64,000 nt of DNA from Fimbriimonadaceae bacterium. GTDB lineage: Bacteria; Armatimonadota; Fimbriimonadia; Fimbriimonadales; Fimbriimonadaceae. Position numbers and translations under genes: made by a program. Every line of letters starts with the position of its first letter. Positions within the stretch are counted from its first letter, which is position 1. The stretch spans positions 118,050 through 182,049 of the forward strand of contig JAIBBE010000220.1 of the NCBI GenBank assembly GCA_019694835.1, written 5' to 3'. Of the stretch, positions 50,936 to 59,728 are shown piece after piece. The notes under the pieces are model-generated. The model did not search any database and had not been told where the DNA came from. It saw only the letters and a program-made list of their open reading frames with translations.

Positions 50936-52918
50936 TTAGTCGTAGGTTAGCCTCTCTATGCGTCGCGCGGTCTTCTTGGCTCCGTCGAGGCCGAAGTTCG
51001 TTGCCTTGTACTCGCCGCGACCAAAGAACGCCGACTGATCGGAGTAGTGAGGGCTCGATGGGTTTCCGCTCTGACCGAAGGGCAAGGCACTCCAGCTTTG
51101 AACGCCCTTGGGATCGAGCGAGACGACCATACGCCAACTCGACCCAAACGTGCAGTTGATGGCGCCTTTATCGAACCGTCCGGTGTTCGGAGCAACAGCG
51201 GTGTCCCCACCTATGGAACCGCCCCAACCGAGGACCGGGTTCTCCCAACCGGAGCGCTTTACGAGGTGGACTTCGCCCCACGGCACCTCTAGCGATCCGT
51301 GGTCTTTCTTGAGCCGGGTTGCGGCTTCACGGAGGGCGCGAAGGGCGCTTTGGCTTTCTTCCTCAGTCCAAGCGCGACCCTGCCCGGCGGCCCGAAGAAT
51401 GGGCTTCACCGCACGATCTTGAGCCCAGTAGGCATAGAGCGCGCAGCCGACCGAACCCACGTCGGCCCGCTTGTTCCACCGCCGCAAGACACCCACAATT
51501 TCCTGATCCATGGGCTTGGCAACCGCCGAGATCGCCTTCACGACGGCATCGGCGTATGGCACCAGAGTGTCGGTGGCGTAGGCTTTGGCCTCGTCGACGG
51601 TAATGGAACGGTCGGCGGCGAGGAGCGCGGAGAGCCGGTCATAGCGCGATGTGTGGCCGTAAGTCGTGATGTAGGCGGGCCACTGGTCTGAAATCTCCTT
51701 GCCGAGCGGGGTTAGCCACGGAGCCGAATTGCAGTTGACGAGCAGACTCGACGCTGGGTTCTTTGCGTTGGGCAGCTCGCTGATAGGAACGAGTGGACCG
51801 AGCTTCGTTTTCGGATCGCTGCCGTCAACCGGCTTGGTCCAGTCGATCGAGGCATCTCGACGATTGACGCGGGCGTTGTATTGGTAGAGAATGTCCCCGG
51901 TCGTGTCGGCGGTGACGAAATTCCACATCGAGATTCCCTGGAGTTTCAGCGCGCCACGAATATCCTCGACTTTCCGAGCCCGCCCGAAAATCTCGCCCGC
52001 ATCGAGAATCTCCCAGGCGCCGAGCATCGAGAGAAAGGCGGCCTGCGGACGAAGCGGCACCATCGGTCCCCACTCGGTGCGGCGAGAGCGGGTCGTTTGC
52101 GTCTTGATCTGGCCATCTTCGAGATAGCGCATCTCAAGGCTCTGGTCCTCGAACTTCTTCCATTCACCGTGATAGGAGTACATCGTCGGGTCGCCTGGCT
52201 TGTTCTTCACGATGAAGAAATCCCAGATGTCGGGATCGTTGTTGGTCATCGACCACGCCACCGAATGGGTGTGCCCCATGAGAGGCATCGGAAGGCCGGG
52301 GAAAGTCACGCCACGGAACTTGACTTCGGGGCAGTACACGGCAAACTCGTACCAGAACAAGGGGCCGCCCCAGTCGAGGTGGGGATCCATCGAGAGGATG
52401 GGATGGCCGGTGGCTGAGCGCTGCGGGCCCACGGCGAACTGGTTGGACCCAGTCCCGGGCATGAGCTGTCCCGCAATGTCGAGTAGGGCGAAGGCGGCGT
52501 TGGCGAACTGCGTTAGGGAGAGAACGTCGACGCGGTCGAAGGGCTCAATCCAGTCCGGGATCTTGCCCTTCTGAACCGCGATCGCCCGGTTGGCCCCAGC
52601 GAGGTAGGCGTCCAGAATGGCGGCCTGACGACCGCTCAGACGTTTCGCTTTCTCGCGAGCGAGTTCCTCGATTCCGAGGCCGCGCAGGAAACCGTCGGCG
52701 AGGAGCTGGCCCTTGCCCAGCACCTCCGCCATTCGTCCACGGGCTTGCTTGAACGATAGCGCCATTCGCTCGGCGTTATCTTGGGCACAAGCATAGCCCA
52801 GACCGTAGCTTGCACCGGCATAGTCCTCTGCGACGATCGAGGGGACACCATACAGGTCGCGATAGACCGTGACCGTCCTTGGTGCAACGAAAATACAGGC
52901 GGCCAGGGCAGCAAGCAT
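50936..52918 (-). CDS. Penicillin acylase family amidase (Ntn hydrolase)
   Basis: 660 residues. The A-chain start VYRDLYGVPSIVAEDYAGAS then YGLGYACAQDNAERM is typical. The nucleophile is Ser158 in GTGSNQFAVGP, the point of autoproteolysis into small and large chains, and NNDPDIWDFF follows. Family members cut amides such as penicillins or acyl-homoserine lactones in the periplasm. Its N-terminal hydrophobic segment (MLAALAACIFV) is short for a signal peptide. TAGACT ends 5 bases before the ATG. Confidence 0.9.
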   Translation of the reverse strand: MLAALAACIFVAPRTVTVYRDLYGVPSIVAEDYAGASYGLGYACAQDNAERMALSFKQARGRMAEVLGKGQLLADGFLRGLGIEELAREKAKRLSGRQAAILDAYLAGANRAIAVQKGKIPDWIEPFDRVDVLSLTQFANAAFALLDIAGQLMPGTGSNQFAVGPQRSATGHPILSMDPHLDWGGPLFWYEFAVYCPEVKFRGVTFPGLPMPLMGHTHSVAWSMTNNDPDIWDFFIVKNKPGDPTMYSYHGEWKKFEDQSLEMRYLEDGQIKTQTTRSRRTEWGPMVPLRPQAAFLSMLGAWEILDAGEIFGRARKVEDIRGALKLQGISMWNFVTADTTGDILYQYNARVNRRDASIDWTKPVDGSDPKTKLGPLVPISELPNAKNPASSLLVNCNSAPWLTPLGKEISDQWPAYITTYGHTSRYDRLSALLAADRSITVDEAKAYATDTLVPYADAVVKAISAVAKPMDQEIVGVLRRWNKRADVGSVGCALYAYWAQDRAVKPILRAAGQGRAWTEEESQSALRALREAATRLKKDHGSLEVPWGEVHLVKRSGWENPVLGWGGSIGGDTAVAPNTGRFDKGAINCTFGSSWRMVVSLDPKGVQSWSALPFGQSGNPSSPHYSDQSAFFGRGEYKATNFGLDGAKKTARRIERLTYD

Positions 52919-52923
52919 GTCTT

Positions 52924-52929
52924 AGTCTA
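52924..52929 (-). promoter_or_regulatory. -10-like hexamer TAGACT, leaderless start of the acylase gene
   Basis: Minus-strand TAGACT ends 5 bases before the ATG at 52918. No Shine-Dalgarno is present. Confidence 0.4.
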
Positions 52930-53021
52930 CTCGCAGAGGTCCCCGTCCTCGCCTCGACTGACCCTGCGTTCCCAGAGAAGTGACGAACTCAGTCAACAGG
53001 TTCATAGCTTCACTTAATCTC

Positions 53022-54221
53022 TTAGTTTTGCTTAACGGTGACCAACGTCGTGAAGGAGGCCGTGTAGCCGCTACCCTTGAAGTACACTTCTTCAAGGCTC
53101 GCTGCAAACTTCGCTCGATCGGATGCCTTGTGCGGATTCCAAGTACTTTCCTGAACCCAAGGTGTCGCCCCTTCCACGCTCCAAGGTTTTGACGTGCTTC
53201 GGCGAGGATCGTTCTGGTTTGACAGAGCAGGCAGCCCCAATTTGTCTTTGCCCGAAATGCAATCTGCGAAGAACCGGACTGCGTTCATGGCGTCAATGGT
53301 TTGGGCTTTTGAGTATCCGCCGTGAAGTGCATTGGGAATCGCGAAAAAGTGTGAAGCGTTAGGAAGATCTTTGAAGATCTTGGGTGATTGAATTGAATCC
53401 CAATATGAGTTGACCGCATCAACAACGCAGAATTCATCGTTCGTTGCGCTAATGACCAAGACGGGCACCTTGACATTGGCTAAAGAAAAGAACGGATCCG
53501 TCATGTGCATCAGAAGTTGACCGCGCGGTCCTTTGAAAAACGGGATGGGATTGAATTTTTCAAAATCAGACATCATTGGGCTAAAGTGTCCCCATGCAGC
53601 CTTTTCGACTTCGAGTTGCCTCGTAAAATCCATCATAATGTCGGATACCATCGGCGCGATACCAACGATGCGTTTGTCTCCCGTCGTTGCGGCTAGCCAT
53701 GAAGTCGTCCCACGCTTGCTGGTACCCGTGAGAATGAATTTACTGAACCGCCCATTTGACCACTCTTGAATGGCGTCCATCGCCAACAGGGTCGACTTCG
53801 TCATGGGCAACAGCAGCGGCCAAGTATTGTCTTGCGTTGTGAAGAATTTCATGAAGCCTTGGCCAACTAACTCATCTTCACGTAGACCAAACAAGGGCTG
53901 ATTCGGGATGCCATAGACAGTAGCTACGGGCAGCTTGCAGGTCTTTGAAAACAAGGCCGTGAACTCATCCATCGTGTTGCCCATCCGGTCTCCAGTGAGG
54001 TTTAAGATGATCACGTCAGACTTCGAATTTGCGCCAGCGATAATGATCTCGTGTCGCCATTGGTCGCCTTGCCAAGTGAGGCTGTTAAGGCGCAACTCCG
54101 CAAAGTCTTTGTTTGATGGCCCAGCCGTCCAGCTGGGCTTGCCAGTGTCGAGCTTAAGATAGTCATCCAGGGTGTTAACGGAGGTCGATACCTGAGTAAG
54201 AAAGAGCATCACGGCAAGCAT
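53022..54221 (-). CDS. PhoPQ-activated pathogenicity-related (PqaA-like) alpha/beta hydrolase
   Basis: 399 residues. Signal-like start MLAVMLFLTQVSTSV. PqaA family landmarks: TLDDYLK, DEFTALFSKTCKLPVATVYG then IPNQPLF, and the nucleophile elbow GTSKRGTTSW (Ser168). Acid and histidine candidates lie in ISATNDEFC and PNALHGGY. The function of the family is not established. Base composition is visibly more AT-rich than all neighbours (stretches near 45% GC), suggesting transfer. TAAGAT ends 6 bases before the ATG. Confidence 0.88.
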   Translation of the reverse strand: MLAVMLFLTQVSTSVNTLDDYLKLDTGKPSWTAGPSNKDFAELRLNSLTWQGDQWRHEIIIAGANSKSDVIILNLTGDRMGNTMDEFTALFSKTCKLPVATVYGIPNQPLFGLREDELVGQGFMKFFTTQDNTWPLLLPMTKSTLLAMDAIQEWSNGRFSKFILTGTSKRGTTSWLAATTGDKRIVGIAPMVSDIMMDFTRQLEVEKAAWGHFSPMMSDFEKFNPIPFFKGPRGQLLMHMTDPFFSLANVKVPVLVISATNDEFCVVDAVNSYWDSIQSPKIFKDLPNASHFFAIPNALHGGYSKAQTIDAMNAVRFFADCISGKDKLGLPALSNQNDPRRSTSKPWSVEGATPWVQESTWNPHKASDRAKFAASLEEVYFKGSGYTASFTTLVTVKQN

Positions 54222-54227
54222 GTGCCG

Positions 54228-54233
54228 ATCTTA
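54228..54233 (-). promoter_or_regulatory. -10-like hexamer TAAGAT, leaderless start of the PqaA-like gene
   Basis: Minus-strand TAAGAT ends 6 bases before the ATG at 54221. The upstream GGAGGG is about 15 bases away, too far to serve this start. Confidence 0.4.
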
Positions 54234-54294
54234 CCAGTCCCTCCGCTTGATCGTGCGGGGGAGACTCAAGTCCTCGCTCCGGTCAAAATGAATC

Positions 54295-55350
54295 GTGGCA
54301 GCGCGGATCGTGGAAACCATCGGGGCGGAGGGATTTGGGAGCTATCGCTTCGAGTGGACTCAGGGCGGTCCCAGCTTGGAGCGAGTGTCCCAGGCCAGCG
54401 ACGGCTTGCTCGTGCCGGGTTTCGTCGATATTCACTGCCACGGCGCGTTCGGCATCGATCTGATGACGGCACCGGTTCTCGAGATCGAGCACCTCTGCAC
54501 GCGGCTCGAACGCGAGGGATATGATGCCTTCCTGCCGACGACCGTCACCGCATCCGCACGCGAGATCCTAGACTTCCTGAACCGGATGCCCGAGAGCGCG
54601 ATGATCCCGGGAATCCACATGGAGGGACCATTCATTTCGCCGAAGTATCCCGGTGCGCAACCGCCGAGCGCGATCGTCGACCCGCCGTACCGACCTTCCG
54701 AATGGGATGAGGTGCTGGATCACCCAAGGCTAAAGCTCGTCACTCTCGCTCCCGAGCGCCCCAACGCGCCTGACCTCATCTTGCGCCTCCAGAAACGAGG
54801 CGTCGTCGTCAGCATGGGACACACTGACGCGACCTACGACGAGGCACGGCATGGGTTCGAGTTCGGGGCGACGCACCTCACCCACACCTACAACGCCATG
54901 CGCGGACTTCACCACCGCGAGGCGGGGATGGTGGGCTATGCCCTGCTCAACGTCGGCCTCAAATGCGAGCTCATCTACGACCGACTGCATGTCTGCTTCG
55001 AGGCCGCCAAACTGCTCATCCAACACAAAGGGATGGAAGGTGTGATCGGGGTCAGCGACAGTACGATGGCGACCGGGATGCCTCCGGGACAGAGGATCAC
55101 AATGTGGGGGCTTGAATGCATAACTGGCAAAAATGAGGTTCGCCTCGCCGACTCCGGTGCGCTGGCGGGCAGCGCCGTGACTCTGAGGGAGGTCTTTTTG
55201 AACCTGTGGGAAGACTTCGGGCCAGAACTGGCGATTCGGGCGTGCTCGCTGAATCCGCGCAAAGCCATCGGCCATCTCAACCCGCCCCGGCTCTGGCTTG
55301 AATTCGATCGCGAGCGCAACCTGCGCGAGGTCCACCACGTCGGGGCGTGA
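54295..55350 (+). CDS. nagA: N-acetylglucosamine-6-phosphate deacetylase
   Basis: 351 residues from a GTG. Metal and catalytic residues fit NagA: DIHCHG (H47, H49), Glu110 in HMEGPFIS, His176 in GHTDATYDEA, His197 in THTYNAM, and catalytic Asp255 in GVSDSTMATG. It removes acetate from GlcNAc-6-P in amino-sugar recycling. It is slightly shorter than the usual 380 residues, with a reduced N-terminal strand domain. A GH31 gene follows after 48 bases. Confidence 0.93.
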   Translation: MAARIVETIGAEGFGSYRFEWTQGGPSLERVSQASDGLLVPGFVDIHCHGAFGIDLMTAPVLEIEHLCTRLEREGYDAFLPTTVTASAREILDFLNRMPESAMIPGIHMEGPFISPKYPGAQPPSAIVDPPYRPSEWDEVLDHPRLKLVTLAPERPNAPDLILRLQKRGVVVSMGHTDATYDEARHGFEFGATHLTHTYNAMRGLHHREAGMVGYALLNVGLKCELIYDRLHVCFEAAKLLIQHKGMEGVIGVSDSTMATGMPPGQRITMWGLECITGKNEVRLADSGALAGSAVTLREVFLNLWEDFGPELAIRACSLNPRKAIGHLNPPRLWLEFDRERNLREVHHVGA

Positions 55351-55398
55351 ATCGTTCAAAATAGGTTCCCGCACCCACCAGGAGACCCTCGAACACGG

Positions 55399-57780
55399 AT
55401 GTACTTTACTAAGGTTCCCCACCCCGCAAACTTTGCCTTCGCGACGTCATACGATGCCAAAACTGGCCAGCTCAAGATTGGCGACCAGGTTCTGACCGCG
55501 CGCGTCCGCTCGTTCGAGGGCGATCTTCACCATATCGAGATCTCGGCCGCGGGACTGTGGACCGAGAACCTGAATCTGGTCAAGCTGAACGAGCCGCAAC
55601 CTCTCCCCCAGCCCCTCTCCTCCGCCGCAAAGGTCTCTCCGACCGAAAGCAAGGGGGCGCAGGAGAGGGGAGCCGGCCGCCTGAAGATCAGCCGCAAGTT
55701 CGAAATCTCCGTCCTTGACGACGACGGCAATCCGGTTCTCGCCAGCGAACCCGGCCTCGGATTTGGGGTCATGGGCCACGCCTCGATGTTCGTCTTCGGC
55801 AATCCGGAAGGCGTCCGCTACTTCGGGATGGGTGAGAAGACGTTCGGGCGGCTAGAGCTATCCGGCGTGAGGACCAAGTTCTGGAATACCGATGTCTGGG
55901 CCGATTTTCACTGGGAGCAGTGGGGCCAGCACACGGCCGACCCGCACTATCTTTCGGTCCCTTACGTGGTCATCGAAGTTGGTGGCGTGTTCCTGGGCTT
56001 GCTCTACGAAACCCCTGCCGCCCCGTTCTTCGAGACTGGCTCGAAGACCACGATCCCGACCGAGCACTATGAGCCGCAGAATTTTCTGGTCGGTGCCGAA
56101 GACGGCCTTCCGTCACTGTGGATCATCTATGGCCCAACCCTCGCGGATGTCACGAGCAAGCTGGCAAAGCTGGTCGGCACGACGCCCCTCCCCCCACTTT
56201 GGGCGCTCGGTTACCATCAGAGCCGCTGGGGCTATGGCGGGCAGGAGGATCTGGTCAAGCTCGATAAGGAGTTCGCTGCACTAGGCATCCCCTGCGACGG
56301 ACTGTGGCTCGACATCGACTACATGGACGGCTACCGTGTTTTCACCTACGGCGAAAAGCGATTCCCCAAGGGCGTCGAAGCCGCGATCAAGGCGGTCTCG
56401 AAGAATGGGCGCAAAGTCGTCCCCATCATCGATCCCGGCGTGAAGCAGGAGAAGGGCTACCGGGTCTTTGACGACGGCAAACGAAAGGGCGTCTTCTGCG
56501 AGAACCCGCAAGGGCTGCCGTTTGTCGGCATGGTTTGGCCAGGGCGCACGGTGTTCCCGGATTTCTCGATGCCAGCGAGCCGCGACTGGTGGGCGAAGTA
56601 CTCCAGCGAGTTCCGTTCGCTCGGATTCGCGGGATGCTGGGTGGATATGAACGACCCCGCGACTGGCGCAGTGGACCCGCAAGACATGCTCTTCCGTGGG
56701 GGCAAAGTGCCGCACCGGTTCTTCCACAACCAATACGCGCTCGGCATGCAGATGGCGACGCAGCAAGGTTTCCTGGACGCCGCGCCGAACTCGCGTCCAT
56801 TCCTGCTTACTCGCAGCGGCTGGATCGGGACGAGTCGGTATTCGGCAGTCTGGACGGGCGATAACGTCTCGAACCGCCACCATCTCAAGCTCTCGATTCC
56901 GACCACGTTGAACCTGGCTTTGAGCGGAATTCCGTTCAATGGGCCCGATGTCGGCGGATTCGGCGGTGACGCGACGGAGTCGCTGATGGTCGATTGGATG
57001 AAGTGCTGCTGCCTCTTCCCGTTCATGCGCAACCACAGCGTGTTCGGTTGCCGCGAGCAAGAGCCGTGGCGCTTCTCGAAACGCGGCGAGAAGACCATCA
57101 CGCAGTTCATTCGGCTCCGCTACAAGCTGATGCCGTACCTATACAACCTGTTCATCGAGCAGGAGGAAGAAGGCCACCCTGCGATACGGCCGTTGCTCTA
57201 CCACTTCGACGACAAGAAGGCGATCCACGACCAGTTCCTCGTCGGCCCCTCGATCCTCCAGGCCCCGTTCCTCGAAGAAGGCGCGACGGCGCGCGAAGTG
57301 GTTCTTCCAGGTCGAAGCTCATGGTACAGCTTGGAAACCGGTGAGTGGCTGAAGTCCGGCAAACTCCGCGCTGCCGCTGACCCGGCTACAACGCCCATGT
57401 TCGTACGCAATGGCTCCATCATCCCGACCCTCCAAGGCGAACGAACGACGAACGAAAAAGACCTGTGCAAGGTTGAACTCCACGTGTTCATCGAGAAAGG
57501 CACGGCGACTTACCGCTATCGGTTCGATGACGGCGAGACGTTCGATTATCGCTACGGCAAGCGGAGCGAGGCGTTGGTCAAGGCGAGCGCGAAGGGCACC
57601 CATGTTGATGTGATTGTGGAGCTTTGCGAGGACGGCTTTGGAGCCTTGCAATACGAGGTGGTCGTCTATGGAGAGTTCAAGACGGCGACGCTGAATGGGG
57701 CGAAAGCCAAGCTCACGAAGACCCCACAGAATTGGGTGGGGAAGAAGCTATGGGCATGGCGGCTTTCGGGAAGCCTCTGA
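55399..57780 (+). CDS. Glycoside hydrolase family 31 (alpha-glucosidase-like) with repeat-encoded insert
   Basis: 793 residues, no signal peptide. Substrate-binding segments DGLWLDIDYMDGYRVFTYG, the nucleophile Asp416 in GCWVDMNDP, acid/base Asp488 in WTGDNVSN, and PFNGPDVGGFGG mark GH31. It hydrolyses alpha-linked oligosaccharides, probably in the cytoplasm. Residues about 68-92 (PLPQPLSSAAKVSPTESKG, AQERGA) are encoded by a dispersed 75-bp palindromic repeat inserted in frame in the N-terminal beta domain. Confidence 0.94.
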   Translation: MYFTKVPHPANFAFATSYDAKTGQLKIGDQVLTARVRSFEGDLHHIEISAAGLWTENLNLVKLNEPQPLPQPLSSAAKVSPTESKGAQERGAGRLKISRKFEISVLDDDGNPVLASEPGLGFGVMGHASMFVFGNPEGVRYFGMGEKTFGRLELSGVRTKFWNTDVWADFHWEQWGQHTADPHYLSVPYVVIEVGGVFLGLLYETPAAPFFETGSKTTIPTEHYEPQNFLVGAEDGLPSLWIIYGPTLADVTSKLAKLVGTTPLPPLWALGYHQSRWGYGGQEDLVKLDKEFAALGIPCDGLWLDIDYMDGYRVFTYGEKRFPKGVEAAIKAVSKNGRKVVPIIDPGVKQEKGYRVFDDGKRKGVFCENPQGLPFVGMVWPGRTVFPDFSMPASRDWWAKYSSEFRSLGFAGCWVDMNDPATGAVDPQDMLFRGGKVPHRFFHNQYALGMQMATQQGFLDAAPNSRPFLLTRSGWIGTSRYSAVWTGDNVSNRHHLKLSIPTTLNLALSGIPFNGPDVGGFGGDATESLMVDWMKCCCLFPFMRNHSVFGCREQEPWRFSKRGEKTITQFIRLRYKLMPYLYNLFIEQEEEGHPAIRPLLYHFDDKKAIHDQFLVGPSILQAPFLEEGATAREVVLPGRSSWYSLETGEWLKSGKLRAAADPATTPMFVRNGSIIPTLQGERTTNEKDLCKVELHVFIEKGTATYRYRFDDGETFDYRYGKRSEALVKASAKGTHVDVIVELCEDGFGALQYEVVVYGEFKTATLNGAKAKLTKTPQNWVGKKLWAWRLSGSL
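55600..55674 (+). repeat. 75-bp palindromic repeat inside the GH31 coding region, copy 2
   Basis: Same family as 6561-6636 and 59729-59803: begins CCTCTCCCCCAGCCCCTCTC, ends GCAGGAGAGGGGAGCC. Its length is a multiple of three and it contains no stop in the GH31 frame, so translation continues. Confidence 0.88.
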
Positions 57781-57787
57781 TGTTGGG

Positions 57788-57941
57788 CCTCCATCCGTGG
57801 GAGGATGGAGGCATAGGTCGTACCGCTGCCCCCCGTACCGCTGGCGTCCCGCCGGCATCCCCTCTTACGATGCCTGAGGTGAGTGGCCATAGCGCGAGTA
57901 ATCAACGATTGAGTGGATGCCGGCGGGACGCCAGCGGTACG
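57788..57941. repeat. REPIN-like palindromic element between GH31 and glycosyltransferase genes
   Basis: 57788-57819 contains CCATCCGTGGGAGGATGG as in the element at 5678. Then comes a perfect 27-base inverted repeat, 57834-57860 with 57915-57941, each arm holding the 22-base end motif of the family. It fills most of the 57781-57963 gap. Confidence 0.88.
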
Positions 57942-57963
57942 AGCTCGGGGTTGGCGAAGTAGC

Positions 57964-58845
57964 ATGTTGAGCATCTTGATCGTGAACTGGAACACCCGAG
58001 AGATGCTCCACGCTTGCTTGTCCTCAATCCAGAAGTTCCCCCCGAGCGAAGACTGGGAGGTCATCGTGGTCGACAACGCGTCGACCGACGGTAGCGCGGC
58101 AATGGTTCGGGAGTTTTTCCCGGAGGTCACGCTCATCGAACCGGGCGCAAACCTCGGGTACGCAGCCGGGAACAACGCGGCTTTCGAACAAGCCAAGGGC
58201 GAGTGGCTCCTGACCCTGAATCCCGACACCGAGTTCATCGACGACTCACTTCAGAAGGCGATCGACTCGCTGAAAGCCAAACCCGAGTACGGTGCACTCG
58301 GAGCCCGGCTGATCGATCCGCCAGCGTCCGGCAAAACACAGGCCAGCGTGCGCGGATTTCCGACCCTCATCGGGATCTTCGGCGACCTGACCGGCCTCGG
58401 TCGGCTGTTCCCGCGCTCGGCCCTCGGCTCGTATCGTCTCCTCGCCTTCGATTACGCGAAGGAGGGCCCGGCCCCGCAGCCAATGGGGACGTTTCTATTG
58501 TTTCGGCGCGAGGCGGTCGAGGCCGTTGCCCCTGGGAAACCTCTGCGTCCGTTCGACGAGTCATTTCCGATCTTCTTCAACGAAGTGGATCTGCTCGAAC
58601 GAATGGCAAAGGCTGGAGGGCCGACCGTCTATGATCCGGAGGTCGCGGTCATCCATCACGGTGGCCAAAGCACCCGCCAAGTCCGTCCCGCGATGATTTG
58701 GGAGTCGCATCGGAGCCTCATCAAGTATCTGCGCAAGCACTCCGGACCCGTGAAGCGGGTGCTGGTGCTGCCGTTCGTTCAATGCCTCATTTGGCTCGGC
58801 GCGCTCATAAGGGCGAAGGGGTGGAGCGCTGGATTTCGCCCTTAG
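57964..58845 (+). CDS. GT2 family glycosyltransferase
   Basis: 293 residues. GT-A fold start LSILIVNWNTREML, VIVVDNASTDGSAAMV, then NLGYAAGNNAAFEQAKGEWL and the DxD-equivalent LNPDTEF. The wecB/rhamnosyltransferase-like C-terminal part has IFFNEVDLLERM. A terminal hydrophobic segment may touch the membrane. It starts a polysaccharide cluster with a second GT2 and an O-antigen-ligase-like protein. Confidence 0.9.
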   Translation: MLSILIVNWNTREMLHACLSSIQKFPPSEDWEVIVVDNASTDGSAAMVREFFPEVTLIEPGANLGYAAGNNAAFEQAKGEWLLTLNPDTEFIDDSLQKAIDSLKAKPEYGALGARLIDPPASGKTQASVRGFPTLIGIFGDLTGLGRLFPRSALGSYRLLAFDYAKEGPAPQPMGTFLLFRREAVEAVAPGKPLRPFDESFPIFFNEVDLLERMAKAGGPTVYDPEVAVIHHGGQSTRQVRPAMIWESHRSLIKYLRKHSGPVKRVLVLPFVQCLIWLGALIRAKGWSAGFRP

Positions 58846-59725
58846 CATCACGATTTGCTCGTGGAACACGATCGAGGACCTGCGGGCTTGCCTCGCGAGC
58901 CTCCGCGCGGTCAAGGATGAGGCTGACTTCGAGGTGATCGTCGTCGACAACGCATCGCGCGACGGTTCGGCGCAGATGGTCGCGGACGAGTTTCCGGAAT
59001 TCCGCCTGTTCGCCCAAACCGAGAACCTAGGGTTTACGGGCGGCCACAACCTGGCAATCGCGGAAAGAAAGGGCGAGCATGCGCTGCCCCTGAATTCCGA
59101 CACCATCGTCCATCCGGGCGCGATCCGCGAATTGCTTTCCTATCTGGACACCCACCCCGAGGTAGGCATCCTCGGTCCGAAGCTCTTGAACCCGGATGGG
59201 TCGCTGCAGTTCAGCTGCCGCCGCTTCCCCAATCCAACCGCCGCCCTCTTCCGCAACACCCCGCTCGGCAAGCTCTTCCCCAACAACCGCTTCACCCGCG
59301 AGTACCTGATGCAGGATTGGAGTCACGACGCGCCCCGCGAAGTCGACTGGGTGTCGGGGGCGGCGATGCTAGTCCGCGGCGAAGTGATCCGGAAGATCGG
59401 GGCATTCGATCCTGGCTATTTCATGTATTGTGAGGACGTGGATTGGTGCTGGCGAACCTGGGAGGCGGGCTACAAAGTCGTGTATTTGCCGAGCGCGGTC
59501 ATCACGCACGCCATTGGTCGAAGCACTGACAAAGCCGCCAACAAGATGATCGTGCGGTTCCACAAGTCGATGCTGCGGTTCTATCGCCTGCATCAGCTGC
59601 CCCGCGCTTTCGTTCTGTTGAGGCCGGGCGCGTACGTCCTCGCGGCGCTTGCCTTGTCGTTGAGGGCAAGCATTTTCTTGCTGAAGAACGCATTCGACGC
59701 CTTACGGCGCAAGGTGAGCCGATGA
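58829..59725 (+). CDS. GT2 family glycosyltransferase, probable CTG start
   Basis: About 298 residues. The first ATG/GTG/TTG in frame is the GTG at 58934, but that would delete the essential first strand of the GT-A fold. The frame is open upstream to 58808 and encodes LDFALSITICSWNTIEDLRA, the expected N-terminus, with CTG at 58829 as the best start (GGGGTGGAG just before). It overlaps the preceding gene by 17 bases. Motifs: VIVVDNASRDGSAQM, NLGFTGGHNLAIAERKGEH, LNSDTIV, and MYCEDVDWCWR. Sister of the upstream GT2. Confidence 0.85.
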   Translation: MDFALSITICSWNTIEDLRACLASLRAVKDEADFEVIVVDNASRDGSAQMVADEFPEFRLFAQTENLGFTGGHNLAIAERKGEHALPLNSDTIVHPGAIRELLSYLDTHPEVGILGPKLLNPDGSLQFSCRRFPNPTAALFRNTPLGKLFPNNRFTREYLMQDWSHDAPREVDWVSGAAMLVRGEVIRKIGAFDPGYFMYCEDVDWCWRTWEAGYKVVYLPSAVITHAIGRSTDKAANKMIVRFHKSMLRFYRLHQLPRAFVLLRPGAYVLAALALSLRASIFLLKNAFDALRRKVSR

Positions 59726-59728
59726 TCC

